DNA of 64,000 nucleotides, taken from Gonatopus flavifemur. Taxonomy: Eukaryota; Arthropoda; Insecta; Hymenoptera; Dryinidae. The notes under the pieces are model-generated. The model made no database searches. It worked only from the letters and a program-made list of their open reading frames with translations, and had not been told where the DNA came from. The DNA lies in assembly GCA_018340375.1 (NCBI GenBank), contig JAFFJZ010000004.1, positions 46,168,001-46,232,000 on the forward strand. Direction: 5' to 3'. Position numbers and translations under genes: made by a program. Of this stretch, positions 12,119 through 21,222 are shown piece by piece. How positions within the stretch are numbered: position 1 is the stretch's first letter; every line of letters begins with the position of its first letter.

Positions 12119-12178
12119 ATGGATAACTGGCTGAAAAGAAGTAAACCATCAAAGAATTCTACCAACGATGAAAAATAT
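12119..12178 (+). CDS. hAT transposase, predicted first coding exon
   Basis: ATG at 12,119 opens exactly 20 codons, beginning MDNWLKRSKP, and is followed at once by a good donor (TAT|GTGAGT). The downstream acceptor TTTTTATAG|CCT at 12,909/12,910 joins in the same phase and runs through nine codons (PQSGPSEGE) into the Met at 12,937. An N terminus of the type MD-x-W-LKR is common in hAT transposases. The spliced product would be 686 residues rather than 657. Splicing is inferred from sequence only. Confidence 0.65.
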
Positions 12179-12909
12179 GTGAGTATTGCTAATTTACTAC
12201 ACACTAGTGGAAGGGAATCGTGTATTAGGAAGTGTCTGGAATATATTTATAAAGTATAAAAAACATGGATTTGAATGTATGCTAAGCATTTGTTTGAAGT
12301 ATATGGAACAAATCAGAAGAAATACACTTCCATAGAAATGGAACTTTATTCATCGAAGCGTAGTAGGAAGATCGATACAAAGTTTTTGAAATGTAATAAA
12401 AAGGTGATTTGAAACATTACTTTTCGTGACACGTTCCCCTTTTACTAAAACAGTGTATTGTAACTGAATTTACAATTATGAACTGTACTGTTCAAACACT
12501 CGAAGCATGTTAAAAAATACCAAAATTTGAGACACTTTCAAATTGTTTTACCTCTTTTGAATAAATGGTTGAATTGGAAGAATGTGAAATCCATTTGACT
12601 CCCGAACTATGGAATTTGAGGATATTTAATATCGTTTATCATTCACCATCATACGAGATGATAAGTTTATTGCAATGTTCTTCAATTCTAAAATCATGTA
12701 GAGAATTGAAATAAATTTTGATGTTATGACATCAAATTGCGTCTTTGCAGAATTACCCAGACAGCACAAGGGTTCTCAAAGAGTTGCTTTCTTTAATCTT
12801 ATTTCAATGTGTTGAATTGTCGATTTCGTGAATATGTCTCAAGTTATTTTATATACAACCAAATTGCACATATATAATCAGGATTTCTGAAGCGAATCGA
12901 TTTTTATAG
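12179..12909 (+). other. Predicted intron of hAT transposase
   Basis: A 731-bp AT-rich intron with donor GTGAGT and acceptor TTTTTATAG. Its part at 12,330-12,452 resembles 2,790-2,935 outside the element. No other function is seen. Confidence 0.6.
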
Positions 12910-14910
12910 CCTCAATCTGGGCCTTCTGAAGGAGAAATGGATCCAAAATCACCATCAGCAATCTCCAAACGCCGTCGAATCAACAAATTTTCGAGATTCT
13001 GGTTGGACATGCCAGAATTCAAAGACTGGTTAGTTAAATCCAATGAAACAATAAACGGAAATGAATTGGGTCATTGTAAATTATGTAATGTGAATTTAAC
13101 AGCACACAAAACTGAAATTTCAAGACACAGTAAATCAGAAAAACATTTGAGAAATTCAAGATCAATTTCAAATATCAAACCCATGGAAACATTTCAAAGG
13201 TTGAATGATCCCGTTAAAATTGCGGAAATCAAATTAGCAGGATTTTTGGCTGTGAATAATTTACCATTCACATTATTAAACGATTTGGTACCGCTATGTT
13301 CCAATATTTTCAAAAAACCAGACGTAGCTCAAGAATTAATGGTGAGAAAAACTAAAGCAACGCAAATTGTGAAAAATTCGTTGGGTCATGTATTTAGAAA
13401 TACTCTACATAAAAAGTTACAAGCTCCTGGATGTTTTTTTTCTATAATTATGGATGAAACAACAGATATAAGGGCTACAAAGCAGTGTACATTTACTGTA
13501 ATTTATTTTGACGAAGGTTCGAATTCCGTAGAAACTTCGTTTTTTGACATGATAGAAATGAGTTCTGGAACTACTGAAGATCTTTTTTCTTGTTTATCGA
13601 ATAGTTTGGAAGAGAAAAATATACCTCTACAAAATTTAGTGGGATTTTCTGCTGACACCACTAATGTGATGTTTGGTAAACACAAATCAGTTGCTACTCT
13701 GTTGAAAGCAAATATTCCAGATATTGTATGCATTAAATGTTCTTGTCACATGATTCATTTAGCAGCTTCCAAAGCTTGCTCAAAGCTTCCACGATCAGTG
13801 GAAGATTTATTGCGTAATTTAGGCTCTCATTTCAACAGGAGTTTTTCCAGACAAACAAATCTCAAAGAAATTCAAGAATTTTTTGAAATCGAGATTCATA
13901 AAATATTGTCACCCTCAACTACCAGGTGGCTATCGTTAAAATCTTGCGTTGACAGGGTCCTGGAGCAAAAAGAAGCTCTTCATGCATATCTCAGAAATTT
14001 GGTTTTTGAGGATCCATCTAAATCATCAGATGAAATGTTGGTGACAATGAATAACTCATTCACCATCATTTATTTAGAGTTCCTTTCTTATGCATTAGGA
14101 ATGGTAACTGATTTTAACATTCTGTTCCAAAGTGGACAACCTGTGTTGCATTGTTTAAAGCAAGAAGTGGAATCTTTATTGAAAAATGTTTGTTTAAATT
14201 TTATGCACACTGAATATGTAAAAAATATTGATGTATTCAATTTACATCATACAGATTCAACTAAATACGTATCACTAGATAAAATCTATATAGGTATAGA
14301 AGCACACCAAAGTATTGAATCTCTAAAGAAGAAACCAGATATTTTACAATCCGAAATAGATACGTTTTTGCAGTCCTGTCAAAGTTTTTATGTCACACTC
14401 ACTTCTGAGATTAAACAAAGATTTTCTTTCGATGATCCAATTTTCGACATTTTACCAATTGTAGATCCTCAAAAATCACAAACGTATGATATGAGTAGTC
14501 CTTTGAAAATAACCGAAAGATTTCCAATTATATTAAAATACATTAATATTAAGGCATTAGAAAAAGAATGGAGGTCTTATTTAAGTACAGAAACGGCCTC
14601 TATTTTCAAAGAAGATTCAAATATTTTGCATTATTGGAAAAAAATATTTAATTTGAAAAATCGTGCTGACAAAAACATTTTTATGAACGTGAAACAGATT
14701 ATTAAACTTCTACTCATTTTGCCTTTCTCTAATGCGTCAGTCGAAAGACTCTTCAGTGACTTGAAAAATATCAAAACCAGCCATAGAAATGCATTGAAAA
14801 CAGATACAATAGTTTCGTTATTAGCTACGCAAGAAGGCATACGTAAAGCTGGAGGGATCAGAAATTTTAAACCAACTGCTGAGATGTTGTCAGCTAAATT
14901 ATGGTCCTAA
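12910..14910 (+). CDS. hAT transposase (main exon), intact
   Basis: Encodes the DNA-cutting and joining enzyme of the surrounding transposon. Numbering from the Met at 12,937 (657 residues): a zinc finger of BED/TTF type with Cys47, Cys50, His64 and His70; RNase H-fold catalytic Asp173 in IIMDETTDIR; second catalytic Asp240 in GFSADTTN followed by the hAT-typical Cys270-His271 in CSCHMIHLAAS; an all-helical insertion; and a C-terminal dimerisation block PFSNASVERLFSDLKN with catalytic Glu603. No stop or frameshift interrupts it. Translation may begin at 12,119 through splicing or at 12,937 without it. It resembles ZBED/zinc-finger hAT proteins often annotated as host genes, but terminal repeats and target duplications show a transposon gene. 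Confidence 0.95.
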   Translation, partial: PQSGPSEGEMDPKSPSAISKRRRINKFSRFWLDMPEFKDWLVKSNETINGNELGHCKLCNVNLTAHKTEISRHSKSEKHLRNSRSISNIKPMETFQRLNDPVKIAEIKLAGFLAVNNLPFTLLNDLVPLCSNIFKKPDVAQELMVRKTKATQIVKNSLGHVFRNTLHKKLQAPGCFFSIIMDETTDIRATKQCTFTVIYFDEGSNSVETSFFDMIEMSSGTTEDLFSCLSNSLEEKNIPLQNLVGFSADTTNVMFGKHKSVATLLKANIPDIVCIKCSCHMIHLAASKACSKLPRSVEDLLRNLGSHFNRSFSRQTNLKEIQEFFEIEIHKILSPSTTRWLSLKSCVDRVLEQKEALHAYLRNLVFEDPSKSSDEMLVTMNNSFTIIYLEFLSYALGMVTDFNILFQSGQPVLHCLKQEVESLLKNVCLNFMHTEYVKNIDVFNLHHTDSTKYVSLDKIYIGIEAHQSIESLKKKPDILQSEIDTFLQSCQSFYVTLTSEIKQRFSFDDPIFDILPIVDPQKSQTYDMSSPLKITERFPIILKYINIKALEKEWRSYLSTETASIFKEDSNILHYWKKIFNLKNRADKNIFMNVKQIIKLLLILPFSNASVERLFSDLKNIKTSHRNALKTDTIVSLLATQEGIRKAGGIRNFKPTAEMLSAKLWS

Positions 14911-15365
14911 TCATGAGGAAATTTGATGTTTTCATTTTTATATTTAAAAATAAAAGTGAGAGACTTATAGTTTTTTCTGTTTTTGTTCATTAACTCCTTT
15001 TAAACATTCATATAATACTCATTAAAACAATAGCGTAAAAAATTTCTCCTCATTTCTATATTTCTATGTTTGATATTTCACGTATGCTTGAATTTTGATG
15101 AATTTATGTTTTGTTAAGTGTATGTTATGCTATTCCATGATTTTTGTATTAAGTTGCATAATCATAATTATCATTTGTTTCTTCTGAATACCAAATTGTA
15201 TTTGTAGTATTTCAGTTCAATAGAAGTTATAGTATGTTCTTTTTTTAATGGACTTTGATGAATATCTCTGATTATAGTTGAAAGTTTTAGAAAATAAATA
15301 ATTACGTATAATTCGAAATTATCGTTTTCGTCAATTAATGTAGAAAAGTGCTCATAAGATGTGCC
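14911..15365. other. hAT 3' untranslated and non-coding region
   Basis: Directly after the TAA stop an AATAAA lies at about 14,949-14,954 (AAAAATAAAAGTG), a likely polyadenylation signal 40 bases past the stop. A further AATAAATAATTA occurs near 15,294. There is no other coding content. Confidence 0.5.
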
Positions 15366-15368
15366 AAC

Positions 15369-15564
15369 GTAATAATAAATAATAGTCCGTATTCGAGCAA
15401 TTGATCAATGTACCCTTTCCCATGGAACAGGGGTTTATAACGATGGAGCAGCAATACTCTTCGCCTTTGCGATGTATATTTATCCTTGATAAGGCCCAGC
15501 ACCTGGGCGAAACGTTGGAGTAAACGTATCCATTGCTCAAATACGGACTCCTATTTACTGTTAC
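15369..15564. mobile_element. 196-bp MITE nested in the hAT element
   Basis: Inverted ends of about 34 bp: TAATAATAAATAATAGTCCG followed by TATTCGAGCAATTG, against CAATGGATACG... inward from CGGACTCCTATTTACTGTTA. A single insertion here postdates the ancestral hAT sequence but not necessarily its arrival in this locus. Confidence 0.7.
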
Positions 15565-15711
15565 GTTATCGTTTTCGTATTAATTTGAAGTAATTTTTGA
15601 ATACCCGCTTTGCGGGCAATTGAATATTGCTCGCCGGGTAATTCACAATGCAAATGGGGCAATTACGGCTTGAGATGCGGGTAAAGTAGGACTTTACATC
15701 CGGCAGCACTG

Positions 15712-15812
15712 GTAATTATGCTTATATCGAGCGCAATACGCTTCATTCGAACGAAATAATATTTGAAATAATTGTAATCGTGTTTGCAGCTATAGTGAGA
15801 ATCGCTTACTCT
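15712..15812. mobile_element. Fold-back MITE, 3' part, beyond the hAT insertion
   Basis: Completes the hairpin begun at 10,010. It ends near GAGAATCGCTTACTC, the inverted partner of the start. Confidence 0.7.
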
Positions 15813-16788
15813 CTACTTCAAGCATACCGTTTTTTGGATGTATTCCATTTTGTCAACTACGCGGCTATCTTCGGCACATCCACCCCACCAGCACACCACC
15901 GATTTCCACGTCGCATCTCCGTGGAAGCGACGTGAATAAGAGGGAGACATGGATAAGAGGCGGAGGAACGGAAAAATGTCCGGCGATCGTTCGTAGTGTT
16001 GTACGGGCAACGTCTCATGCAATCGAATGTACAAAATTTTTGTATGACATGCAAAGAGATGAGAGTTTCCTATACATTCTACAAGAGAAAGCACCTGCTA
16101 CATATGTTCTTTGTGAATTGAATTTTTTTCCCGTGTGTATGTGTGCGTCATATGTATACACGGGAGAAATATTTTATTACAAATTACTATGGAAAAAGCA
16201 TAATGAAGGACCATATCGCGTGAAGATGGAAATGAACGTGAAGTTAGCTATGAAATACCGTGTTCATGTTTGTTAGTGGTAGGATTAATGCACTGGTGAA
16301 AAAAGTTTGTGAATTTAATATGAGAGATTTTATGAGAATTCAAATCAAATGGCATGAGAATCATTTCGAGATAATATTGTGTTCGAATTCCGATAAAAGT
16401 GTGGGAAATTCAATATAAAAATATGTTGTGTCAAGTACTCCCGAACTTTTGTATGAGAATCAATACAAATATTTGGAAATTCGCGGCTGAAATTTTCAAC
16501 ACTATGTTTATTTCACGATCATTCATAGTAAACTGAAATGAGATCGTACGATTCCACCGTATATGCTAACTCTGTGCCCTTGTTGGTATGTTTTTATAGT
16601 CATTCCAGATATAATATTTTCCCCGTGTATCAGTGATCCCAGAATGCGAGAGCTGGTCGCTTCCACCATGAAACCCTTTGTGACCATTCCGAACTTACTG
16701 CGGGTCCAAGCGAAATAACAAAGATTACGCTGGAATCAAGTATAGTCACTGACTACAATATACTTCTCCTTCTTTCAAAGTAACTTAC

Positions 16789-17105
16789 AATCAAACTTCG
16801 GCAGTCTCGAAAAGGTAAATGGTGGGGATTGCCAGCTCCCGCATTCTGAGATCACTTTCGCGTATATCCAACCTGAATGGAAATAGTCATTGAAAGCATA
16901 CAAACCGTTAATGTTCGGTAAGTCATGACCATCTACCCCTACATTTGCTGCTCGTCTAGCAGATCGCATGAAAAATTCCTCAAGGGTGCATCTGTGTATT
17001 GGAACCAAAAGAATTACTGGTAATAATACTGAATCATTTACGAATGCGTAATTTCTTTCGTTTGCACAAAATTGGGTGAAAAGTATTTCCTTCGGATTTT
17101 GAAAA
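16789..17105 (-). CDS. Putative exon of unknown gene (left copy)
   Basis: The mirror of 48,588-48,904; see there for detail. The translated segment is identical in both arms. The evidence is an open frame of over 100 codons and a strong donor (GATT|GTAAGT at the 16,789 end). I do not recognise the protein. A degenerate inverted copy of its 3' half lies next to it at about 16,560-16,710, which argues that it may be part of an old repeat. Confidence 0.3.
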
Positions 17106-17349
17106 CTAACACTCATCTCTATCGATTGTTTCATCCGTTATCCGTCAATATGAGATGAAATTGACAGAATTGAGAGTGGAATTCGTGAGGAATGTATACA
17201 TGTAATATACATTATAACTATTCTGACGAGCAGTTATGTAGGGGGGGGGGGCGGAAACTTGATTGGTGGATACATGACGTATGGTGGATAACCCTACCGG
17301 TTGGTAGGAATGCCACCTAAACCAAAATCCTGCCCATAGAAAAAAAAGT

Positions 17350-17580
17350 TGTAAAACTTACATGTTGTTAAGTAAATATATGAACGATTCGGAACACAGT
17401 TCGAGCTACTACAATTTTAGTTGATTTCACAGTAAGGAATGTGAGATGTATATCAGCTATTTCACATCCGCTGGTATATTTCATATCGGCTATTATAGAA
17501 TCAATTCAAATCGTGGTAGCTCAAACTATATTCTGAATCATGCATACATTTACCTAATAAGATGTTAATTTCACCAATTT
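17350..17580. mobile_element. Fold-back MITE with about 90-bp arms (left copy)
   Basis: The first 90 bases (AACTTACATGTTGTTAAG onward, with CGAGCTACTACAATTT) pair with the reverse complement of the last 90 (GAGCTACCACGATTT). It is present at the mirrored position 48,115-48,345, so it predates the duplication. Confidence 0.7.
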
Positions 17581-17964
17581 TTTATCTAATTTGGCTACGT
17601 GCCTGCACTTTGACGTCAGTTCCTGATAAAGACATGACCAATAGAGATGAAAAGAAAATTTAACCATTCAAAATTTCCTATTGAGATTCTGCAGCGATTT
17701 TTGAATCTCCGCATTTGCAGAATTCTCGTTCCACAATTGAGATAAGTCTTTCTTTTTTTTGTCATTGAATGCTTCTATCGCGAGCGCTTTGATTAGTTTC
17801 ATTTGGAACTTCGAAGGGTATCAACTGAGTCCGTGGAATAATCGAAGGATTCTGAGAAACCTTAACAAAGATAGATGAAATTGCCACATTTTCATGCTGT
17901 CATCATAGGACGCGCGAGAGAGGTGCGAAACAAATCATTCTCGATCTCACTTACAGAAGAACAT

Positions 17965-18330
17965 GTACACGGAGGAAAAAGATTGGATATGACAGCGAAA
18001 TCTGATTTTATTGTGCAACTTTTGCTGAAACAGCAATGGTTCTGCCTTCATAGCGATCTTATCAAAAATTCCATTTATCTAATTAGCTGCAGCTATGAAT
18101 CTTCTGCTAGAACTGCTCTATTCCGAGCTTTATATATGAGACGGTAAGCAAATTTGACTACAGTAGATGAATTTTTCACTTTTTTCGTTGAAAAATTGCT
18201 GTCGCAGGTAATAATATTGATTTAACAACACTACTGTCGTAGAAAAAAATCGCTGTTCTGGTGAAAGGTGCACGGTGAAATCAAATTTCGCTATCACAGA
18301 CAATTCTGTCTTCGTGTAGGAAGCAGAATC
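17965..18330. mobile_element. Imperfect fold-back repeat (left copy)
   Basis: TGACAGCGAAATCTGATTTT pairs with the inverted TGATAGCGAAATTTGATTTC; further paired blocks are GTGCAACTTTTGCTG against GTGCACCTTTCACCAG. The mirrored copy is at 47,364-47,729. Open frames here and on the other strand are consequences of the hairpin. Confidence 0.6.
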
Positions 18331-18490
18331 CACATGATATGTAGGTCAGTGAGTGCAGCAACAATTGAATATTTCCAATTAAACACACATTAAATGATAT
18401 TCATCGAATGAAATTGAGCGAATTCCATCTTTGACTTCGTTACGATTTCGGGTATTTTGATGGATGAGAGAAATATATGAACACAATTAC

Positions 18491-18635
18491 CTTCCAGTAG
18501 TGAGAGCCAGTTGCGAATCACGTATAGCTACATCACGTAAAAGGTCTTTTACTTTCCTAGCCCTTCGGATTCGAACTCCAATCGTGATGCGATGCAGATC
18601 CATTTCTTGATCCACGATCAAACCTATCATTCTAT
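18491..18635 (-). CDS. Putative internal exon of unknown gene (left copy)
   Basis: The mirror of 47,059-47,203; see there. It is bounded by acceptor TTCCACAG and donor AAG|GTAATT on the minus strand and open throughout in one frame. Identity with the right copy is complete in the part I read. Confidence 0.3.
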
Positions 18636-19611
18636 CTGTGGAATTCCGAATGATTTCATTAAACTATATCAACTTGATGTTTGTTGTTGCATTCAAGAGT
18701 AATATCATCTTCAGTGATGAAAACCAAACAATGTGCTGTTTTGAAAAGGGAACGAATAGTGTTTTCGAATAGTCACATTGAAACAGATTTTGAATAATTG
18801 AAATGAACGTGATAGGAGACTTTGAATAGCCATTTGTATTGCGGTTTAAATGCTAATTTCCCGTGGGAACTTTGAATGTCGCCGGTATATTTTGTGAGAT
18901 ATATTAATCATTAATCGAATCCTAATCGTCATTATTGCTTAGTGTAATGGAAAACTCTGCGAAAGGATGTTTGATTATAGTTTGAGTTGATCAGAGGTTT
19001 TTAATGATTGAAAATATGAGTTTTTTTCTCCCAAACTCGAGAATCCCAATGATAATTAACAGTATATCATTATGTATGATATAAAATGAAGTTTCAACGA
19101 TATCGAAAACAATTGGGGAGAATGAATTGATAATGTGATGATTTTATGGATATATCGAACATATTCCCCTGAGAATGTATTCATGAAGTTCAAATTTACC
19201 GCACATAATGACCATTCAGCCGGTAATACAAATGGCTGCTCAGAGTCTTTTATCACGTTCAATTCATCACAGAGATTTTCCCGCACTGAGAGAGAGGGAC
19301 CTAGTTGCCGTAAATGAATGTCTAGTTGTCTGGAATAGGAATAAAACGATTCATCCAAGAGGAATGAGAAATTTAGCTGTGCCAAGTAAAATGTATTTGC
19401 TTCAACTAAATTTTTATTCACAGTGACTAAATTTGTTGGCTGTCTGATACTCAACTAAACCCTTCCTCTCAGTGTGTATGTCTTATCCAGTGTATATAAG
19501 AGATCAATTATGGGATCTAGTAACTCTGCTAGGATAAGTGAAAATTCCTCATTCTTAAACTTTGTTGTTGTGGGTCCTAAGTTTTTTCACCCTCAGATGA
19601 ATTGATTAATT

Positions 19612-20010
19612 TCAAGTTTTACAGTGTATATTGAAAGATGGCCTACCAGTAAGTCTCCAAATGTTTGGATTTTGACCCAGCCTATATCTCAGGCCGTTGT
19701 GGGAACTTTCAACTAAATTGTTGGTTCTATGTGGACAGCCCTACACGCTCAATACGTTGGCCAGTGGTAGCCATTGTGTCCTCATGTACCACATGAACCG
19801 TAGAATATCGGGAAATTGGTCCGCTATTCGTTCCGCTTTTTCATTAATGAGCGCGAGTCCGTCTTCGAATTGCTCTTTTGGGGCTAATGGTAGCATCATA
19901 ATCATACTCAAAATTTCTGTATCCGCTTCATTCAATCGCAGATTGACCCATTTCCTTCAAACGCACAGTGGTCTGAACGTACAATCTAGCGCGAATTAAC
20001 TCAATATCAC
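19612..20010 (-). pseudogene. MULE transposase C-terminal fragment (left copy)
   Basis: Reading leftwards, the frame contains FEDGLALINEKAERIADQFP, a WYMRTQWLPLANVLSV block, then TAG at 19,741-19,743, then HRTNNLVESSHNGL and NPNIWRLTG. The order, aromatic-Arg-x-x-Trp-Leu-Pro then Arg-Thr-Asn-Asn-x-x-Glu-x-x-His-Asn and Pro-Asn-Ile-Trp, is that of the C-terminal half of insect Mutator-like (MULE) transposases. No catalytic core or terminal repeats are visible. The stop is shared with the right arm, so the gene was dead before the duplication. Confidence 0.65.
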
Positions 20011-20339
20011 ACTTCAAATGGAGATTTTCGAATGGGATCTGTTCTCATACTTCAAAGAGTACATACTCTAGTATATTTACGAATGGTCGTTGAATTCAAT
20101 CTGAATATCACCGATTTTCCATTGCCCACTTGATTCCCGTGAATTGATTCGCTCATTTGTTATTGACGTATAATAACAACAGATACTTACAGCGTATCAC
20201 ATGAAGTGTTTTGTTCATCTATCTCTTGTTTATGGTGTGTCATTGTTCCTTTTGACTCGAAGATGGGTGCATCTGGGCGTGGTAAGTGATTATCCAATTT
20301 TTCTCACAATATTATATAATGGTAGAACGAAAATTCCAT

Positions 20340-21110
20340 GGATCATATCTATTTCAACAATTATACAACAGTGCACGTACTTGCATGTCTTGAGATGGGT
20401 TCCTATCTGTAGTTTACTTCGCTCATGCATTGCAACTCAAAAGTCTGCCCCTTTGAAGTTCATTGATGATGTATACCTTATAATTCATCGAAAATTCCAT
20501 AAATCATATACATTTCAATGATTAGAATAATTTGCACGCATTTGCACGTCTTAAAATGGGTTTCTATGTGTAGTTTACTTTGCTAGTTATACATTGCAAC
20601 AAAGAAAAAGTGCCCTGCCCTGCCCCTCTGGAGTTTATTGGTGATTTATACCTTATGATTCATCGAAAATTTCATAAATCATATACATTTTGTTGATGTA
20701 GTTGTGGTCAAGCGACACTTTCTGTGTGTGTGTGTTTTTGGTACACTTGTATGATCGCGTATGTGGGTGTGTGTGTGTGCTGGATAAGAGAGCATGCGTG
20801 GTTGAGAGTAGCGCGCCGTTATCGTTTGTACTTGTAGAAGAGAAGCGGCAACGTCTCAAGAGATAGCTTGAGATCTGGATGTACGCAATGGCAAGCAAGC
20901 CATACCGGTTCTTGTAAAGAGGAGTTTGAAATAAACTCAGTTCAGTTTGTTACATATAATTTTTGTCTTCTTTCAATCAACACATTCCAATGATTGGAAA
21001 AATCTGCACGCATTTCCACGGTTAAAAATGGGTTTTCATGTGTAGTTTACTTTGTTAGTTATGTATCGCAACAAAAAAAAGTGCCCTCGTCACCCTTATA
21101 AAGTATATTT
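20340..21110 (+). repeat. Tandem repeat, about 165-bp unit, nearly 3 copies (left)
   Basis: Each unit carries TTGCACGCATTTGCACGTC, ATGGGTTTCTATGTGTAG, TTTACTTTGCTAGTTATA, AAAAGTGCCCT and CATCGAAAATTTCATAAATC. The third unit is split by the solo LTR at 20,691-20,982. Mirrored at about 44,583-45,345, where small indels (for example 9 bp) distinguish the arms. Confidence 0.75.
20691..20982 (+). mobile_element. Solo LTR, 292 bp (left copy)
   Basis: Begins TGTTGATGTAG and ends CTTTCAATCAACA, with the short inverted TGTTGAT/ATCAACA typical of LTR edges. It contains AATAAA near 20,931 and a TG-rich microsatellite. Flanks are CATTT and CATTC, a 5-bp target duplication with one change. No internal retroelement sequence adjoins it, so it is a recombinant remnant. 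It is shared with the right arm (44,702-44,993). Confidence 0.75.
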
Positions 21111-21120
21111 ATCTTTTTCA

Positions 21121-21220
21121 GCAATTTCATTATCAATCCCCTATTCAGAACTTCTCGAAAAATGGCTAGAATCGAAACATCTTGATAGGAATAACTGTTG
21201 TAAACGGCTCGAAGAACATA
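21121..21220 (+). pseudogene. 5' exon fragment of RAG1/Transib-like gene (left)
   Basis: After a strong acceptor (TATCTTTTTCAG) an open frame reads into the mariner element with ELLEKWLESKHLDRNNC and KRLEEHI. The downstream homologous frame resumes after the mariner at 23,257 with QQKNVSGRDVRDQLIKFIKS. Removing the mariner and one TA leaves the two parts out of phase by two bases, so either small changes accompanied insertion or the join is not exact. The helical, charged sequence fits the N-terminal part of that family only loosely. Confidence 0.45.
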
Positions 21221-21222
21221 TA

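Larger units (their letters stand above)
10261..15711 (+). mobile_element. Complete autonomous hAT-superfamily transposon
   Basis: A 5,451-bp element bounded by CAGTGCTGTC and, at the other end, GGCAGCACTG (inverted CAGTGCTGCC), flanked by an exact 8-bp duplication GTAATTAT. The CAG-TG terminus and 8-bp duplication define hAT. Subterminal GCGGGTA/CCGGGTA motifs recur at both ends (10,295; 10,324; 10,364; 15,602; 15,633; 15,677) and are candidate transposase-binding sites. It carries one transposase gene with a small intron, and a nested 196-bp fold-back element. It is present only in the left arm. The full-length frame, the exact duplication and the complete ends suggest recent insertion. Confidence 0.95.
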
